Assembly: GCA_002256995.1 (NCBI GenBank)
Contig: NCGX01000018.1
Location: forward strand, 36,057-100,056
Length of the DNA stretch: 64,000 nucleotides
Origin: Hydrogenophilales bacterium 16-64-40
GTDB lineage: Bacteria; Pseudomonadota; Gammaproteobacteria; Burkholderiales; Thiobacillaceae
Reading direction: 5' to 3'
Part shown: positions 1 through 9,385 of the stretch, one piece after another
Layout: every line of letters begins with the position of its first letter
How positions within the stretch are numbered: position 1 is the stretch's first letter
The notes under the pieces: generated by a model
Database searches by the model: none
Seen by the model: the letters and a program-made list of their open reading frames with translations, nothing else
Told to the model about the DNA's origin: nothing
Program-made: the position numbers and the translations under genes

Positions 1-310
1 CGCGCGGGTCCTCGCGCTCGCCGATCACCGCCAGTGCGAACCCGGGCGGCAGCTCCATCGGCACGTCCTTCATCGAATGCACCGCCAGGTCGGCCTGACC
101 GGCTTCCAGCGCCACTTCGAGCTCCTTGACGAACAGGCCCTTGCCGCCGATTTTGGACAGCGTGACGTCGAGAATCTGGTCGCCGCGCGTGGTCATGCCC
201 AGGATGTTCACCGTGTGGCCGGGGTGCAGTGCGGCGAGGCGGTCGCGGATATGCTCCGCCTGCCACATGGCAAGGGCACTTTCACGGGAAGCGATGGTCA
301 ATGTAGGCAT
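1..310 (-). CDS. hemC: Porphobilinogen deaminase (hydroxymethylbilane synthase), N-terminal part
   Basis: Reading the minus strand from the ATG at 310 gives [17 protein letters not shown], followed by the [17 protein letters not shown] and HSMKDVP segments characteristic of HemC. The enzyme polymerises four porphobilinogen molecules into hydroxymethylbilane in cytoplasmic tetrapyrrole synthesis. About 103 codons are present. The rest, including the dipyrromethane-cofactor cysteine, lies beyond the left edge of the window. The gene is divergent from the secreted thioredoxin-like gene at 401. Identification is firm; completeness cannot be judged. Confidence 0.93.
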   Translation of the reverse strand, partial: MPTLTIASRESALAMWQAEHIRDRLAALHPGHTVNILGMTTRGDQILDVTLSKIGGKGLFVKELEVALEAGQADLAVHSMKDVPMELPPGFALAVIGEREDPR

Positions 311-400
311 GGCGGTAGAAATGGACTGTTTGATTTGGCAAAGGATGACGCGACACTCGTGACCATGACGTATCCGCATCCACCTGAAGGAACGACAAAT

Positions 401-907
401 ATGATGCGAATGATTGCAACTTGGGCGCTGATTTTAGCATGGGGGTTGGCGCTGACCGGCCCCGCACGCGCGACGGATAGCCTGGTCCAGGCGAAGGATT
501 TCCACGCCGACGCGCGCACGGCCGCCCAGCGCCAGGTGCCCATCATGGTGCTGTTCACCAGTCCCGCCTGCCCGTATTGCGAGCGCGCCAAGCGCGAATA
601 TCTGGTGCCGATGCACATGGATTCGAGCTACCACGGCCGCGTCGTCATCCGCGAAGTCAGTATCGATTCCACTGCCAGGCTGATCGGGTTCGATGGCAAA
701 CCCACCACCGAGAGCGCGTTCGCCCGCGCCAACAAGGTGTCCGTCGTGCCCACCGTCATGGTGTTTGATCCCCGCGGCGCGGCGACCAGCGAGGCCATCG
801 TCGGCCTGCTGATCGCGGACTACTATTTCGGTTACCTGGAGGCGGCCATCGACGAAGGCGTGCGCAAAGTGCGCAGCAGCAAGATCAGCTTCAAATCCCC
901 CCGCTAA
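401..907 (+). CDS. Secreted thioredoxin-fold protein (SoxW/DsbD-gamma-like)
   Basis: The 168-residue product starts at tandem ATGs (401, 404) with a GAAGGA ribosome site 9-12 nt upstream. Residues 5-24 form a signal peptide ending ARA-TD. The mature part has a CPYC redox pair (C57/C60) and a VVP cis-proline segment, the hallmarks of a periplasmic thiol-disulfide thioredoxin fold. In sulfur oxidisers such proteins often serve thiol reduction in the Sox system or cytochrome maturation, but no sox gene is in view, so the partner is unknown. A longer in-frame reading from 77 exists, but it crosses the divergent hemC gene and lacks a signal peptide at its start. Confidence 0.8.
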   Translation: MMRMIATWALILAWGLALTGPARATDSLVQAKDFHADARTAAQRQVPIMVLFTSPACPYCERAKREYLVPMHMDSSYHGRVVIREVSIDSTARLIGFDGKPTTESAFARANKVSVVPTVMVFDPRGAATSEAIVGLLIADYYFGYLEAAIDEGVRKVRSSKISFKSPR

Positions 908-967
908 TTCTGCCGCGCATGAAACCGCGCGGGGCGCTAGAATTCCTGCCATGCAGGGAGCGCCCTT

Positions 968-1609
968 ATGAAAACCCTATTGGCCGACGACCACCCGCTG
1001 ATGCGCGAGGGGGTACGGCAGGTCTTGTCGCAGCTGACCCCGCCGGTCGAGATCATCGACGCCCACGATTACCCCAGCCTGTTTGCGCAGGCCGCCCTGC
1101 ATGCCGACCTCGACCTGGCGCTGGTGGACCTGAACATGCCGGGTTTCGCCGGCATGCAGGGCATCACGCAGTTCCGCAGCCGCTTTCCCGACATTCCGCT
1201 GGTGGTCTTGTCCGCGTCCGAATCGACGCATGACATGCGCAGCGCGCTGGAAGCCGGGGCGCTCGGCTTCATCCCCAAGGCCGCCTCCACCACGGTGATG
1301 CTGGCCGCGTTGCGGCAGGTCCTGGCGGGCAACCTCTACGTGCCGGCCAGCCTCGGCGACAACCAAGGCGACCCGCATCCAGCCCCCCCCGCGGCCCTTA
1401 CCGCCCTGCTGCACAGCGGACTGACGGCGCGCCAGCTTGAAGTCGCGCGCCTGCTGGCACAAGGCTGTGCCAACAAGGCCATCGCCGGCATGCTGGTCAT
1501 GTCGGAAAGTACGGTGAAAGTTCACATTGCCGCGATCTTTCGTGTCTTTGGCGTCACCAACCGCACCGAAGCCGTGCTCGAGATCCAGCGGTTGATGCAG
1601 AAACCGTAA
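968..1609 (+). CDS. NarL/FixJ-type response regulator
   Basis: 213 residues: an N-terminal receiver domain (acidic DDH at 7-9, phospho-acceptor D54 in LVDLNMPG, conserved lysine in FIPKAAS) and a C-terminal LuxR-type helix-turn-helix (LTARQLEVARLLAQG, then SESTVKVHIAAIF). It is a DNA-binding transcription factor activated by phosphorylation. The histidine kinase gene begins 10 nt after the stop codon, so the two form a cotranscribed pair. The target genes cannot be told from the sequence. Confidence 0.9.
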   Translation: MKTLLADDHPLMREGVRQVLSQLTPPVEIIDAHDYPSLFAQAALHADLDLALVDLNMPGFAGMQGITQFRSRFPDIPLVVLSASESTHDMRSALEAGALGFIPKAASTTVMLAALRQVLAGNLYVPASLGDNQGDPHPAPPAALTALLHSGLTARQLEVARLLAQGCANKAIAGMLVMSESTVKVHIAAIFRVFGVTNRTEAVLEIQRLMQKP

Positions 1610-1619
1610 GCGTCCCCCC

Positions 1620-3506
1620 ATGCTCGCCCAGCTCGACCGGCTATCACCTTCCAGCATCCGCAGCCGCATGCTGCTGATTGCACTGCTGCCCGCCGTGCTG
1701 ATCGAATTCGGCTTGGTGGCCTATTTCACCTCGCAAACGCTCGGCGCCGCCGAAGACGCCATGCAGGCGCGTGCCGTCCACGCCGCCCGACATCTGGCGG
1801 ACACCCTGCCGTACGCGCTGGTCAGCGGCGACACCGCGCAGATGAATGCGCTGCTCAAAACCGAGGCCGACACCAACCGGCTGTCCTATGCCCGCGTCAC
1901 CGATGGCGGCGGGCGGCTGCTCGCCAGCACCGGCGACACCCTGCACGCAGCCGTTCTGGCCGACCATCACCGGCAACGCATCGAGATTCGCCTGCCCGCA
2001 GCCGACGCTGCCCGCGTCGTGCCCGTCGACGGCCCCTTGGGTCGCGCGGAAGTCGGCGTATCGCGTGACCAGATCAGCAGCCTCAAGCGCAACATGCTGA
2101 TCCACGCAGCCATGCTGATGCTGGCGGCACTGCTGCTGACCGGCGCGCTGGCATGGCGCCTGTCCAGGCACCTGGCTGGGCAGCTGCGGCATGTCGGACA
2201 GGTGGTGGGGCGGCTCGCGAGCCACGACCTCACGGCACGCGCGCAATTGGCGCCGGCGGGCGAGGTCGGCGCGCTGGCCGCAGGGGTGAACACCATGGCC
2301 GAGGCCCTGCAGGCGCATCGGGGCGAACTGGAGCAGCGCATCCGCGAGGCCACCGCCCACCTCGCCGCGAAAAAGGACATGGCCGAGCGCGCCCATCACG
2401 CCAGGTCGCGCTTTTTTGCCGCCGCCAGCCATGACCTGCGGCAGCCGCTGCACGCGCTGTCGCTGTTCGTCGCCGCGCTGAAGGCGCGCAACCAGCAGAC
2501 CGAAGCGCAAACCCTGATTGAAAACATCGAAGCCTCCACCGCGGCATTGGAACTGCTGTTCAACGCGCTGCTGGATATTTCGCGGCTGGATGCAGGCACC
2601 ATCGAAGTTCATCCGGTGCACTTCCCGCTGCAGAAGATGCTGTGCGACCTCGAACAGCAGTTCGGCGCGGTGGCGGCAGAGCGGCGCCTGCGGCTGCGCT
2701 TTCGCCCCTGCGACATCACGCTTTACAGCGACCCGCTGCTGATCGAACGCATCATGGTCAACCTGATCGCCAACGCCATCCGCTATACCGACGACGGCGG
2801 CGTGCTGGTCGCCTGCCGCCGCCGCGGCCGCATGGTGCGCCTCAGCGTGATCGACACCGGGCGCGGCATTCCGCCGGATCAGCAGGAAAGCGTGTTCCAC
2901 GAATTCGTCCAGCTGCACAATCCGGCGCGCGACCGCAGCAAGGGCCTGGGGCTCGGGCTCGCCATCGTGTCGCGCTTGGCGCGGCTGCTCGGGCACCGGG
3001 TGGATTTGCGCTCGCACCCGGACCGCGGCTCGATGTTCAGCCTCGACGTGCCGTGCGGCGACGCCAGCCTGATCCGGCCGCCCGCGCCCGCCAGCGCGCC
3101 GGGGCAGATTCCGGCCGATGCCCTCGTGCTGCTGGTCGACGACGAAAGCGCGATCCTGCGCGGCATGGCCGAACTGTTCGACAACTGGAACATCGACCTC
3201 GTCACCGCCCGCAGCGCAAACGAAGCCGTGCAATGGCTCGACAGCCTCGGCCGCGTGCCCGACGTCATCGTGTCGGATTTCCGCCTGCCAGACGACACCG
3301 ACGGCATCGAAGTCATCACCCGCCTGCGGCAGAAATTCGGCCGCGACATTCCGGCCATCCTGGTCACCGGCGACACCGCCCCCGACACCATCCTGCGCAT
3401 CAGCCAGGCCGGTTTCCCGCTGCTGCACAAGCCGCTGCGCCCCGCCAAGCTGCGCGCCCTGCTCACCCACCTGATCCTGCAGGCGCGCGCCGTTGCCATG
3501 GGATAA
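1620..3506 (+). CDS. Hybrid sensor histidine kinase with C-terminal receiver domain
   Basis: 628 residues. Membrane segments at about 17-37 and 159-180 flank a ~120-residue periplasmic sensor region. A HAMP linker, a coiled segment and the HisKA motif ASHDLRQPLHAL (phospho-histidine H271) follow. The ATPase domain has NLIANAIRYT, DTGRGIP and GLGLGLAIV. The C-terminal receiver domain has VDDE and the acceptor D553 in VSDFRLPDD. The protein phosphorylates itself on a sensed signal and probably passes phosphate to the NarL-type regulator encoded 10 nt upstream. The receiver may act as a phosphate sink. The ligand of the periplasmic region is unknown. Confidence 0.9.
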   Translation: MLAQLDRLSPSSIRSRMLLIALLPAVLIEFGLVAYFTSQTLGAAEDAMQARAVHAARHLADTLPYALVSGDTAQMNALLKTEADTNRLSYARVTDGGGRLLASTGDTLHAAVLADHHRQRIEIRLPAADAARVVPVDGPLGRAEVGVSRDQISSLKRNMLIHAAMLMLAALLLTGALAWRLSRHLAGQLRHVGQVVGRLASHDLTARAQLAPAGEVGALAAGVNTMAEALQAHRGELEQRIREATAHLAAKKDMAERAHHARSRFFAAASHDLRQPLHALSLFVAALKARNQQTEAQTLIENIEASTAALELLFNALLDISRLDAGTIEVHPVHFPLQKMLCDLEQQFGAVAAERRLRLRFRPCDITLYSDPLLIERIMVNLIANAIRYTDDGGVLVACRRRGRMVRLSVIDTGRGIPPDQQESVFHEFVQLHNPARDRSKGLGLGLAIVSRLARLLGHRVDLRSHPDRGSMFSLDVPCGDASLIRPPAPASAPGQIPADALVLLVDDESAILRGMAELFDNWNIDLVTARSANEAVQWLDSLGRVPDVIVSDFRLPDDTDGIEVITRLRQKFGRDIPAILVTGDTAPDTILRISQAGFPLLHKPLRPAKLRALLTHLILQARAVAMG

Positions 3507-3579
3507 TGCCGTTTCGGTGAGGCGTGACGCGTAAGGGGTAAAGAGCCGCGATTGCGGCGCACCTCTTTCCTCGGCCCCG

Positions 3580-3609
3580 CCCCTAACCCCCAACCCCTAA
3601 CCCCTCTCC
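3580..3609. repeat. C-rich CCCTAAC tandem motif in mpl leader
   Basis: Immediately upstream of the mpl start lies a run of CCCCTAACCC-like units (three imperfect copies). It follows a short hairpin CCGC-gatt-GCGG at about 3548-3559. A related CCCTA-rich spacer separates cbbL and cbbS near 56895-56985. I see no ribosome site of normal strength between this tract and the ATG. Function unknown. Confidence 0.4.
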
Positions 3610-3616
3610 TTACACC

Positions 3617-5017
3617 ATGCACCTCCACATCCTCGGCATCTGCGGCACCTTCATGGGCGGACTCGCCGCCATTGCCCGCAACGCGGGCCACACCGTCACC
3701 GGTTGCGACGCCAACGTCTACCCGCCGATGTCCGACCAGTTGCGCGCCCTCGGCATCGAACTGACCGAGGGTTGGGACGCCAGCCAGGCCAACATCGGCG
3801 CCGACATTTTCGTCGTCGGCAACGTCGTCACCCGCGGCAACCCGCTGATGGAAGCCATCCTCGAGCGCGGCCTGCCCTACACGTCCGGCCCGCAGTGGCT
3901 GGCCGACAACGTGCTGCGGGACAAATGGGTATTGGCGGTGGCCGGCACCCACGGCAAGACCACCACTGCTGCCATGCTGGCGTGGATTCTCGACGATGCG
4001 CGCATGCGCCCCGGTTTTTTGATCGGCGGCATCCCGCAGAACTTCGGCCTGTCCGCACGCCTCACCGACAGTCCCTTCTTCGTCATCGAGGCCGACGAAT
4101 ACGACACCGCCTTCTTCGACAAGCGCTCCAAGTTCGTCCACTACCGCCCGCGCAGCGTCATCCTCAACAACCTCGAATACGACCACGCCGACATCTTCCC
4201 CGACCTCGCCGCCATCGAAACCCAATTCCATCACCTGGTGCGAACCGTTCCCGGAAACGGCCTCATCGTCGCCAATGGCACCGACACCAACCTCGACCAC
4301 GTATTCGAGCGCGGCCTGTGGACCCCGGTCGAGCGCTTCGGCGGCTTGAGCGGCTGGACCGCTGGCGACGTCGATCCGAACGGCCACTTCGATGTTTTCT
4401 TCGACGGCGCATTGCAGGGTCGCGTGACGTGGACGCTGATGGGTGGGCACAACCGCATGAACGCCCTCGCCTCGATTGCCGCCGCGCGTCACGCCGGCGT
4501 GCCCGCCGCGGTCGCGATCGATGCCCTGGCTCGCTTCGAAAACGTCAAGCGCCGCATGGAAATCCGCGGCGCCGTCCACGACATCACCGTCTACGACGAC
4601 TTCGCCCACCATCCCACCGCAATCACCACCACCGTCGAAGGCCTGCGGGCGAAAGTCGGGAAAGCGCGCATCCTCGCCGTGCTGGAGCCGCGCTCCAACA
4701 CCATGAAACTCGGCGTCATGAAAGCCGCGCTGCCCGTGAGCCTCGCCGGCGCCGACCTCGTCTACTGCTATGGCGCCAACCTCGGCTGGGATGCCGCCGA
4801 GGCGCTGGCTCCGCTGGGCGATAAGGCGCGCGTGTTCGACGATCTCGACAAACTGGTCAGCCAACTCGTCAAAGACACCCGCTCCGGCGACCACGTGCTG
4901 ATGATGAGCAACGGGGGGTTTGGGGGAATTCACGCCAAGCTGCTGGATGCGCTGCATCATCACTATCACGAGGATATTGTGCTGACGCCGATGCATCGGT
5001 ATGGGGGGTATGCGTAA
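3617..5017 (+). CDS. mpl: UDP-N-acetylmuramate:L-Ala-gamma-D-Glu-meso-DAP ligase
   Basis: 466 residues of the Mur ligase family. The N-terminus HLHILGICGTFMGGLA binds the UDP-sugar, AGTHGKTTT is the ATP loop, and NLEYDHADIF plus HHPTAI are characteristic. Mpl reattaches the tripeptide released from old murein to UDP-MurNAc, recycling peptidoglycan in the cytoplasm. The length matches the family (about 450-460). The gene stands alone; the inverted-repeat cassette begins 10 nt after its stop codon. The long antisense reading frames over it are shadows of its GC-rich codons. Confidence 0.95.
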   Translation: MHLHILGICGTFMGGLAAIARNAGHTVTGCDANVYPPMSDQLRALGIELTEGWDASQANIGADIFVVGNVVTRGNPLMEAILERGLPYTSGPQWLADNVLRDKWVLAVAGTHGKTTTAAMLAWILDDARMRPGFLIGGIPQNFGLSARLTDSPFFVIEADEYDTAFFDKRSKFVHYRPRSVILNNLEYDHADIFPDLAAIETQFHHLVRTVPGNGLIVANGTDTNLDHVFERGLWTPVERFGGLSGWTAGDVDPNGHFDVFFDGALQGRVTWTLMGGHNRMNALASIAAARHAGVPAAVAIDALARFENVKRRMEIRGAVHDITVYDDFAHHPTAITTTVEGLRAKVGKARILAVLEPRSNTMKLGVMKAALPVSLAGADLVYCYGANLGWDAAEALAPLGDKARVFDDLDKLVSQLVKDTRSGDHVLMMSNGGFGGIHAKLLDALHHHYHEDIVLTPMHRYGGYA

Positions 5018-5027
5018 GGGGGAACGC

Positions 5028-5372
5028 CGTCATTGCGAGGCGTGCAGCGACGAAGCAATCCAGTCTGTGATTAGGCGCGAAGCATGACCGAGTAGTTAGC
5101 GCTTTCGCAGGACTGCTGACCGTTGGCCGGGGGTAGCCCGGCGGCTAGTTACTTTTCTTGTCTCGCCAAGAAAAGTAACCAAATGAAGGCGACCCCGACA
5201 TCCCCGAATTCCCGGAAATCGAGCCTGCCGGACGGGCGGCGAAGAACTCGCCCTGCCTTGCTGTTTTTAATTTGGTTTTTTGTGGGCGGGGCTCAAATAC
5301 CTTCGCCGCTGATCCGCCCGGCAGGCTCGATTTCCGGCGGGTCTGTGAGGGGATGAAAGTCAAAACCAGGGC
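5028..5372 (-). repeat. Left inverted copy of a ~340 bp structured intergenic repeat
   Basis: This stretch is the reverse complement of 6757-7092 over nearly its whole length. The outer end is a CGTCATTGCGAGG REP-like unit. Next comes GGCGCGAAG...TAGTTAG...GCTGACCGTTGGCCGGGGG. Then a perfect hairpin has GTTACTTTTCTTG (5148-5160) pairing with 5167-5179 across a 6-nt loop. The inner part is a long palindrome whose arms 5213-5232 and about 5318-5337 are perfect reverse complements. A third, partial relative lies at 15224-15487. Short readings inside it are not genes. It looks like a dispersed, MITE- or REP-like element without its own coding capacity. Confidence 0.85.
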
Positions 5373-5411
5373 GGCAATGACTGCCGAGACATTATTTTTG
5401 TGGGCGATCAA

Positions 5412-6686
5412 ATGACATCAACACATAAAGCCTTAAAGGAAATCGTGCGAACTGTCCGTCGTTATCGAGAAATAATTCTTGGGGGACTACTGCGCATCGT
5501 TACCGTTTTCGCTGGCATTGCGATGTTTCTTGCACTAACACACTACCTTCCAATCGATGTGCCGCTATCGGATCTAGAGAGTTCTATCCAGTTGTTATCG
5601 CAGATTCTTGCGATGGTGGTCGGTGTCTTGTTGATCGGAACAACTGTTAGCCTAAATTCTTATGAAGGATCTGCAACCATAAATTCAATTCAGATTGAAA
5701 TTGATAAGGCAATCACCCCACTATTAGACCGGCTCTTTTCAGGGGGTCGCCGAGCACACAAGATCACCCGCCGCTCATTCCTCAACTCTGCGCTAAGTCG
5801 CCCCGCTATTGAAGAACTACAGTTCTTCAATCCGGACGCACAGCCAGATGGTCAATGGTTTATATATCGCCCAAACTGGGATGGCGTTTGGTACCAAGTT
5901 TTCAATTCACCTTTCGTCAATTCATCAGTGACAGAGGAGCGATCTCACCAAGTTCAGGCAGTTCACGAGGCTGCCATTTGCGCCTACACCGTGCTCAAAT
6001 CCATAGCAGATTTTCAGCAGTCTAATTGCGCGCTATTAACAAAGATACACGGAACCAATGGCTCTCGCGGCTTTCTAGAGCGATTTGCGAAGCACGTGAG
6101 CAATAACGGGATAAGCCTTCCTTCCAAGGCAACTCTTGCCCACGTGAAGTCAGTAATTGCCTTGGCTATAGAGTCTCAACACTATATGAGAGAAGAGTTT
6201 GTTGAGCATTCTGAAAACGTGGCTTGGGAACCGCATGTACTTACAAAGTTCCAGCTTGGATTCAGTGAATACGTTGTTTCGATGATTCACTTTGTTTTCA
6301 AGCTACAGATGCTTCGCTTAGCCAATGTAGATCAACGTTGCCCCGGCGTAACCGAACGTTTCGAAAGCAAAACGAAAAAGAAACTATTCCTGAAAGAGCT
6401 TAACGAGGTACAGGAAGAACTAACGGCAATTAAGAAAAAAATCGTATCAGCGCACGGAGCAGCAAGTTACTTCCACTCTATTAAAAAAATGTCTGCACTC
6501 GGCGTCGGCATAGCGTTGGTCGTACTAATTGCGTTATTGGCCGGATGGCCATTTCTGAAATACACGACAGATGCATCCATACGGATTCTCGGCTTTGCAA
6601 CGCTTTACGCCACCGGGATCGCTGCTCTCGTAGAAAGCTCATGGTTCCTCGGCCGCCTTCTTTGGAAGCGCCGTGCGGCTAGCTAA
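5412..6686 (+). CDS. AT-rich membrane protein of unknown function inside an inverted-repeat cassette
   Basis: I do not recognise the family. From ATG 5412 the product is 424 residues; GTG 5400 would add four, and neither start has a clear ribosome site. Two membrane segments lie near the N-terminus (about 21-44 and 60-81) and two at the C-terminus (about 361-383 and 392-414). Between them is a ~280-residue soluble region with a lysine/glutamate-rich helical stretch before the third segment. Base composition is strikingly AT-rich, with AAA, TTA and ATA codons, unlike every other gene here. The gene sits alone between inverted copies of a repeat, which suggests acquisition by transfer. The topology resembles some accessory or defence membrane effectors, but nothing in the sequence proves that role. 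Confidence 0.75.
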   Translation: MTSTHKALKEIVRTVRRYREIILGGLLRIVTVFAGIAMFLALTHYLPIDVPLSDLESSIQLLSQILAMVVGVLLIGTTVSLNSYEGSATINSIQIEIDKAITPLLDRLFSGGRRAHKITRRSFLNSALSRPAIEELQFFNPDAQPDGQWFIYRPNWDGVWYQVFNSPFVNSSVTEERSHQVQAVHEAAICAYTVLKSIADFQQSNCALLTKIHGTNGSRGFLERFAKHVSNNGISLPSKATLAHVKSVIALAIESQHYMREEFVEHSENVAWEPHVLTKFQLGFSEYVVSMIHFVFKLQMLRLANVDQRCPGVTERFESKTKKKLFLKELNEVQEELTAIKKKIVSAHGAASYFHSIKKMSALGVGIALVVLIALLAGWPFLKYTTDASIRILGFATLYATGIAALVESSWFLGRLLWKRRAAS

Positions 6687-6756
6687 CATAAGGCGCTGAA
6701 CATTGCACCGAATCTGCGTCTCAACACAAGCACTCAAACGGCCCCGTCAGCACCAT

Positions 6757-7092
6757 CCCTGGTTTTGACTTTCTTCCCCTTACAGACCCGCCGAAGATCA
6801 AGTGCGTCGGGTGGATCAGCGGCAAAGGTGTCTGAGCCCCGCTCACAAATTAATTAACACTACAAAAGCGGGGCGAGTTCTTTGCCGCCCACCCGACGCG
6901 CTTGATCTTCGGGAATTCGGGGATGTTGGGGGCGCCTTCTTTTGGTTACTTTTCTTGGCGAGACAAGAAAAGTAACTAGCCGCCGGGCTACCCCCGGCCA
7001 ACGGTCAGCCGCCCCGCGAAGTCACTAACTATTCAGTCGCACTTCGCGCCAACCCTCAAACTTGGATTACTTCGCTGCGCTCGCAATGACGG
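6757..7092 (+). repeat. Right inverted copy of the ~340 bp structured repeat
   Basis: It mirrors 5028-5372. The order is a GGTTTTGACTTTCTTCCCC end, a long palindrome around 6790-6915 (arms near GAAGATCAAG and CTTGATCTTC), a perfect 13-bp hairpin (6945-6957 with 6964-6976, 6-nt loop), the CCCCCGGCCAACGGTCAGC block, and an outer GCTCGCAATGACGG unit at about 7079-7092. The orientation is opposite to the left copy, so the AT-rich gene lies between inverted arms. The palindrome arms differ in sequence from the left copy yet still pair, suggesting that the structure is what is kept. Confidence 0.85.
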
Positions 7093-7119
7093 ACAAGGCC
7101 GGTCGCAGCGAACCGCGAA

Positions 7120-7563
7120 TCAATACATCTTGTACGGCAAAAACTTCCCATTCAACACAATCTTCACCCGATCCCCCTTCGGGTCCTCCACCCGCGAAAT
7201 ATCCATCGAAAAATCGATCGCGCTCATGATCCCATCGCCGAACTCCTCGTGGATCAGCGACTTGATGGTGATGCCATACACCATGATCAGCTCATAGAAG
7301 CGGTAGATCAGCGGGTCGGTCGGAACGGCGGAAGGCAGGCTGCCCTTGTACGGCACCATCTGCAACTGGTCGACGGCTTCGGCCGGCAGGCCGAGCATCT
7401 TGCCGACGGTGGTGGCCTGCTTCTTGTCGAGCGTCATTTGCCCCAGCAGTGCGGCGGTCGTCCATTCCTTGCTCTGGCCGACTTTCCTTGCGATGTCGGC
7501 CCACTTGAGGCCCTTCTTGTGTTTGGCGGCGAGGATGAGGTCGGTGACTTCGGTGCGGGTCAT
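7120..7563 (-). CDS. cynS: Cyanate hydratase (cyanase)
   Basis: 147 residues with an N-terminal helix-turn-helix-like domain and the C-terminal cyanase domain. The catalytic triad is visible with the correct spacing: R88 and E91 in YRFYELI, and S114 in GIMSAID. The enzyme converts cyanate and bicarbonate to ammonia and two CO2 as a cytoplasmic decamer. It is the last gene of a minus-strand set with an ABC transporter (12 nt after the ATPase gene), which supports cyanate uptake and detoxification or use as a nitrogen source. Both products feed autotrophic metabolism. Confidence 0.96.
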   Translation of the reverse strand: MTRTEVTDLILAAKHKKGLKWADIARKVGQSKEWTTAALLGQMTLDKKQATTVGKMLGLPAEAVDQLQMVPYKGSLPSAVPTDPLIYRFYELIMVYGITIKSLIHEEFGDGIMSAIDFSMDISRVEDPKGDRVKIVLNGKFLPYKMY

Positions 7564-7575
7564 GATGTTTGGTCC

Positions 7576-8529
7576 TTAAGCGTTGACGAGGTGGATGTGG
7601 GGTTTGCCGACGGGCGGCGCGGGAACAACATTCAGCTCGGGCTGTGTTGATTCAAAAGACTCGAGCAGATCGGCCGGATCGAACACAGTGGGTGAGCTGG
7701 TGGCGTCGGGCGCGTCGCGCAGGGCGCCGAACTGCTTCGACCGACTGACCAGGAAATCGACCAGGTGGTTGCGGATCGGGTAGTAGTGCGGCTGCTTGTG
7801 GATGGCGCTGCGCTCGCGCGGACGCGGCAGGGTGTTGTTGACGATCTCGGCGATGCGCGCATGCGGGCCGTTCGACATCAGCATGATCTTGTCGGACAGG
7901 AGGATGGCTTCGTCGACGTCGTGGGTGATCATGAACACGGTCTGCTGCGTCTCGGCGCAGATCTTCAACAGTTCTTCCTGGATAACGCCGCGCGTCAGCG
8001 CGTCGAGCGCACCGAAAGGCTCGTCCATCAGGAGCATCTTCGGCTCGATGGAAAAGGCGCGCGCGATGCCGACGCGCTGCTTCATGCCGCCCGACAATTG
8101 CGACGGCTTCTTGTGCTCGGCACCTTTCAGGCCGACCAGCTCGATGTAGCGCATGGCGTGGTCGCACACTTTCTGTTTGTTCCAGCGCGGCCAGCGCGAC
8201 TTCACCGCAAAGGACACGTTCTCCAGCACGGTGAGCCAGGGCATCAGCGCGTGGCTCTGGAAGATCACGCCGCGGTCGAGACTGGGGCCCGCGACTTCGC
8301 GGCCGTCCATGAACACGTTGCCGGTGCTGGCGGCGTCAAGGCCGGCGAGGATGTTGAGGATGGTCGACTTGCCGCAACCGGAGTGGCCGGTGACGGCGAC
8401 GAATTCGCCCTTGTGGATGCGGAAGTTGACGTGATCGAACACGGTGACGTCATCCCCCCCGGTGGGGCTGGGGTAGATGCGTGCCAGGTTTTCGACCTGC
8501 AGGAAGGGATGCGAGAGGGGAGAAGTCAT
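7576..8529 (-). CDS. ABC transporter ATP-binding protein, NrtD/CynD/CmpD type
   Basis: 317 residues. The Walker A motif is GHSGCGKST, the Q-loop is in [11 protein letters not shown], the signature is QLSGGMKQR, Walker B is [11 protein letters not shown], and the H-loop is in [10 protein letters not shown] ~60-residue C-terminal extension follows the nucleotide-binding domain. It powers import through the permease encoded 4 nt upstream. Clustering with cynS points to cyanate as substrate. The same family also carries nitrate or bicarbonate, so the substrate is inferred from context. Confidence 0.9.
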   Translation of the reverse strand: MTSPLSHPFLQVENLARIYPSPTGGDDVTVFDHVNFRIHKGEFVAVTGHSGCGKSTILNILAGLDAASTGNVFMDGREVAGPSLDRGVIFQSHALMPWLTVLENVSFAVKSRWPRWNKQKVCDHAMRYIELVGLKGAEHKKPSQLSGGMKQRVGIARAFSIEPKMLLMDEPFGALDALTRGVIQEELLKICAETQQTVFMITHDVDEAILLSDKIMLMSNGPHARIAEIVNNTLPRPRERSAIHKQPHYYPIRNHLVDFLVSRSKQFGALRDAPDATSSPTVFDPADLLESFESTQPELNVVPAPPVGKPHIHLVNA

Positions 8530-8533
8530 GGTT

Positions 8534-9385
8534 TCACTCCTGGTAAGCGACGCGCTTGCTCAGCACGCCGAAGACACTGTCGAGCGCCATGCCGACGACG
8601 CCGATCATGAGGATGGCGAACAGCACGTTGGTGAGCGACAGGTTGTTCCATTCGTTCCACACGAAGTAGCCGATGCCGGTGCCGCCGACCAGCATTTCGG
8701 CGGCGACGATGACCAGCCAGGCGATGCCCATGGAAATACGCATGCCGGCCAGGATCGTCGGCGCGGCGGCGGGCAGGATGACGCGGAACGCCTTCCGTAG
8801 CGGATTGACCTCCAGCGTACGCGAGACGTCGAGCCAGTCGTGCCGCACGTTGGCGACGCCGTGCGCGGTGTTGATCAGCATCGGCCACAGCGAGCAGATG
8901 AAGATGACGAAGATCGACGAGGCCGACGCATCCTTGATGGTGTAGAGCGCGAGCGGCATCCACGCCAGCGGCGAGATCGGTTTCAGCACCTGCACATAGG
9001 GGTCGACTGCCTGATAGATCACCCGCGAGTTGCCGATGACAAAGCCGAGCGGAATCGCCACCATCGCAGCGAGGAAAAAGCCGCCCAGCACGCGCACCAG
9101 CGAATAGGCGAGCTGGATGCCGATGCCCTTGTCGTTCGGACCATTGTCGTAGAACGGGTCCGACAGCTTGTCCCACAGCGTCTGCCCCATTGCCGCCGGG
9201 GTGGGGAAACTCGACGCCGCCGTGGCGCCGCCGCCGCCCATCAGCGCGGCGTATTCGGGGTCGACGCCCGCCGCGACGGTGTCGGCTTGCGGCAGCGTCG
9301 CCAGCTGCCAGACCAGCAGGATCACCCCGAACAACACCAGCGACAGCAGGGTGGACTTTTGGTTGAGCGAGAGTCGCGTTTTCAT
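8534..9385 (-). CDS. ABC transporter permease, NrtB/CynB type
   Basis: 283 residues from the ATG at 9385, which overlaps the last codons of the upstream binding-protein gene by 4 nt. There is one N-terminal membrane segment (about 10-30), then five or so more in the transporter domain. The EAA loop region contains [23 protein letters not shown], and the family-typical [18 protein letters not shown] follows. It forms the membrane channel with the ATPase encoded downstream. A 60-residue periplasmic loop lies after the first membrane helix. A longer reading upstream of 9385 is out of context, because it overlaps the binding-protein gene. Confidence 0.88.
   Translation of the reverse strand: MKTRLSLNQKSTLLSLVLFGVILLVWQLATLPQADTVAAGVDPEYAALMGGGGATAASSFPTPAAMGQTLWDKLSDPFYDNGPNDKGIGIQLAYSLVRVLGGFFLAAMVAIPLGFVIGNSRVIYQAVDPYVQVLKPISPLAWMPLALYTIKDASASSIFVIFICSLWPMLINTAHGVANVRHDWLDVSRTLEVNPLRKAFRVILPAAAPTILAGMRISMGIAWLVIVAAEMLVGGTGIGYFVWNEWNNLSLTNVLFAILMIGVVGMALDSVFGVLSKRVAYQE

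Noticed and set aside
3580-3609. Telomere-like CCCTAAC tract as evidence of a linear replicon end
   Set aside because: It is only three imperfect units within an intergenic leader, flanked by ordinary genes on both sides.
1644-4996. Long antisense frames over the histidine kinase and mpl
   Set aside because: Mirror images of well-supported genes; composition is dominated by residues expected from reverse-complemented GC codons.
5123-5411. Short reading frames within the left repeat (similar peptides also at 15220-15551)
   Set aside because: The peptide strings (PRPQKTK, RGEFFAA and so on) recur in repeat copies on both strands because the DNA is repeated. There are no ribosome sites, and the frames follow palindrome arms.
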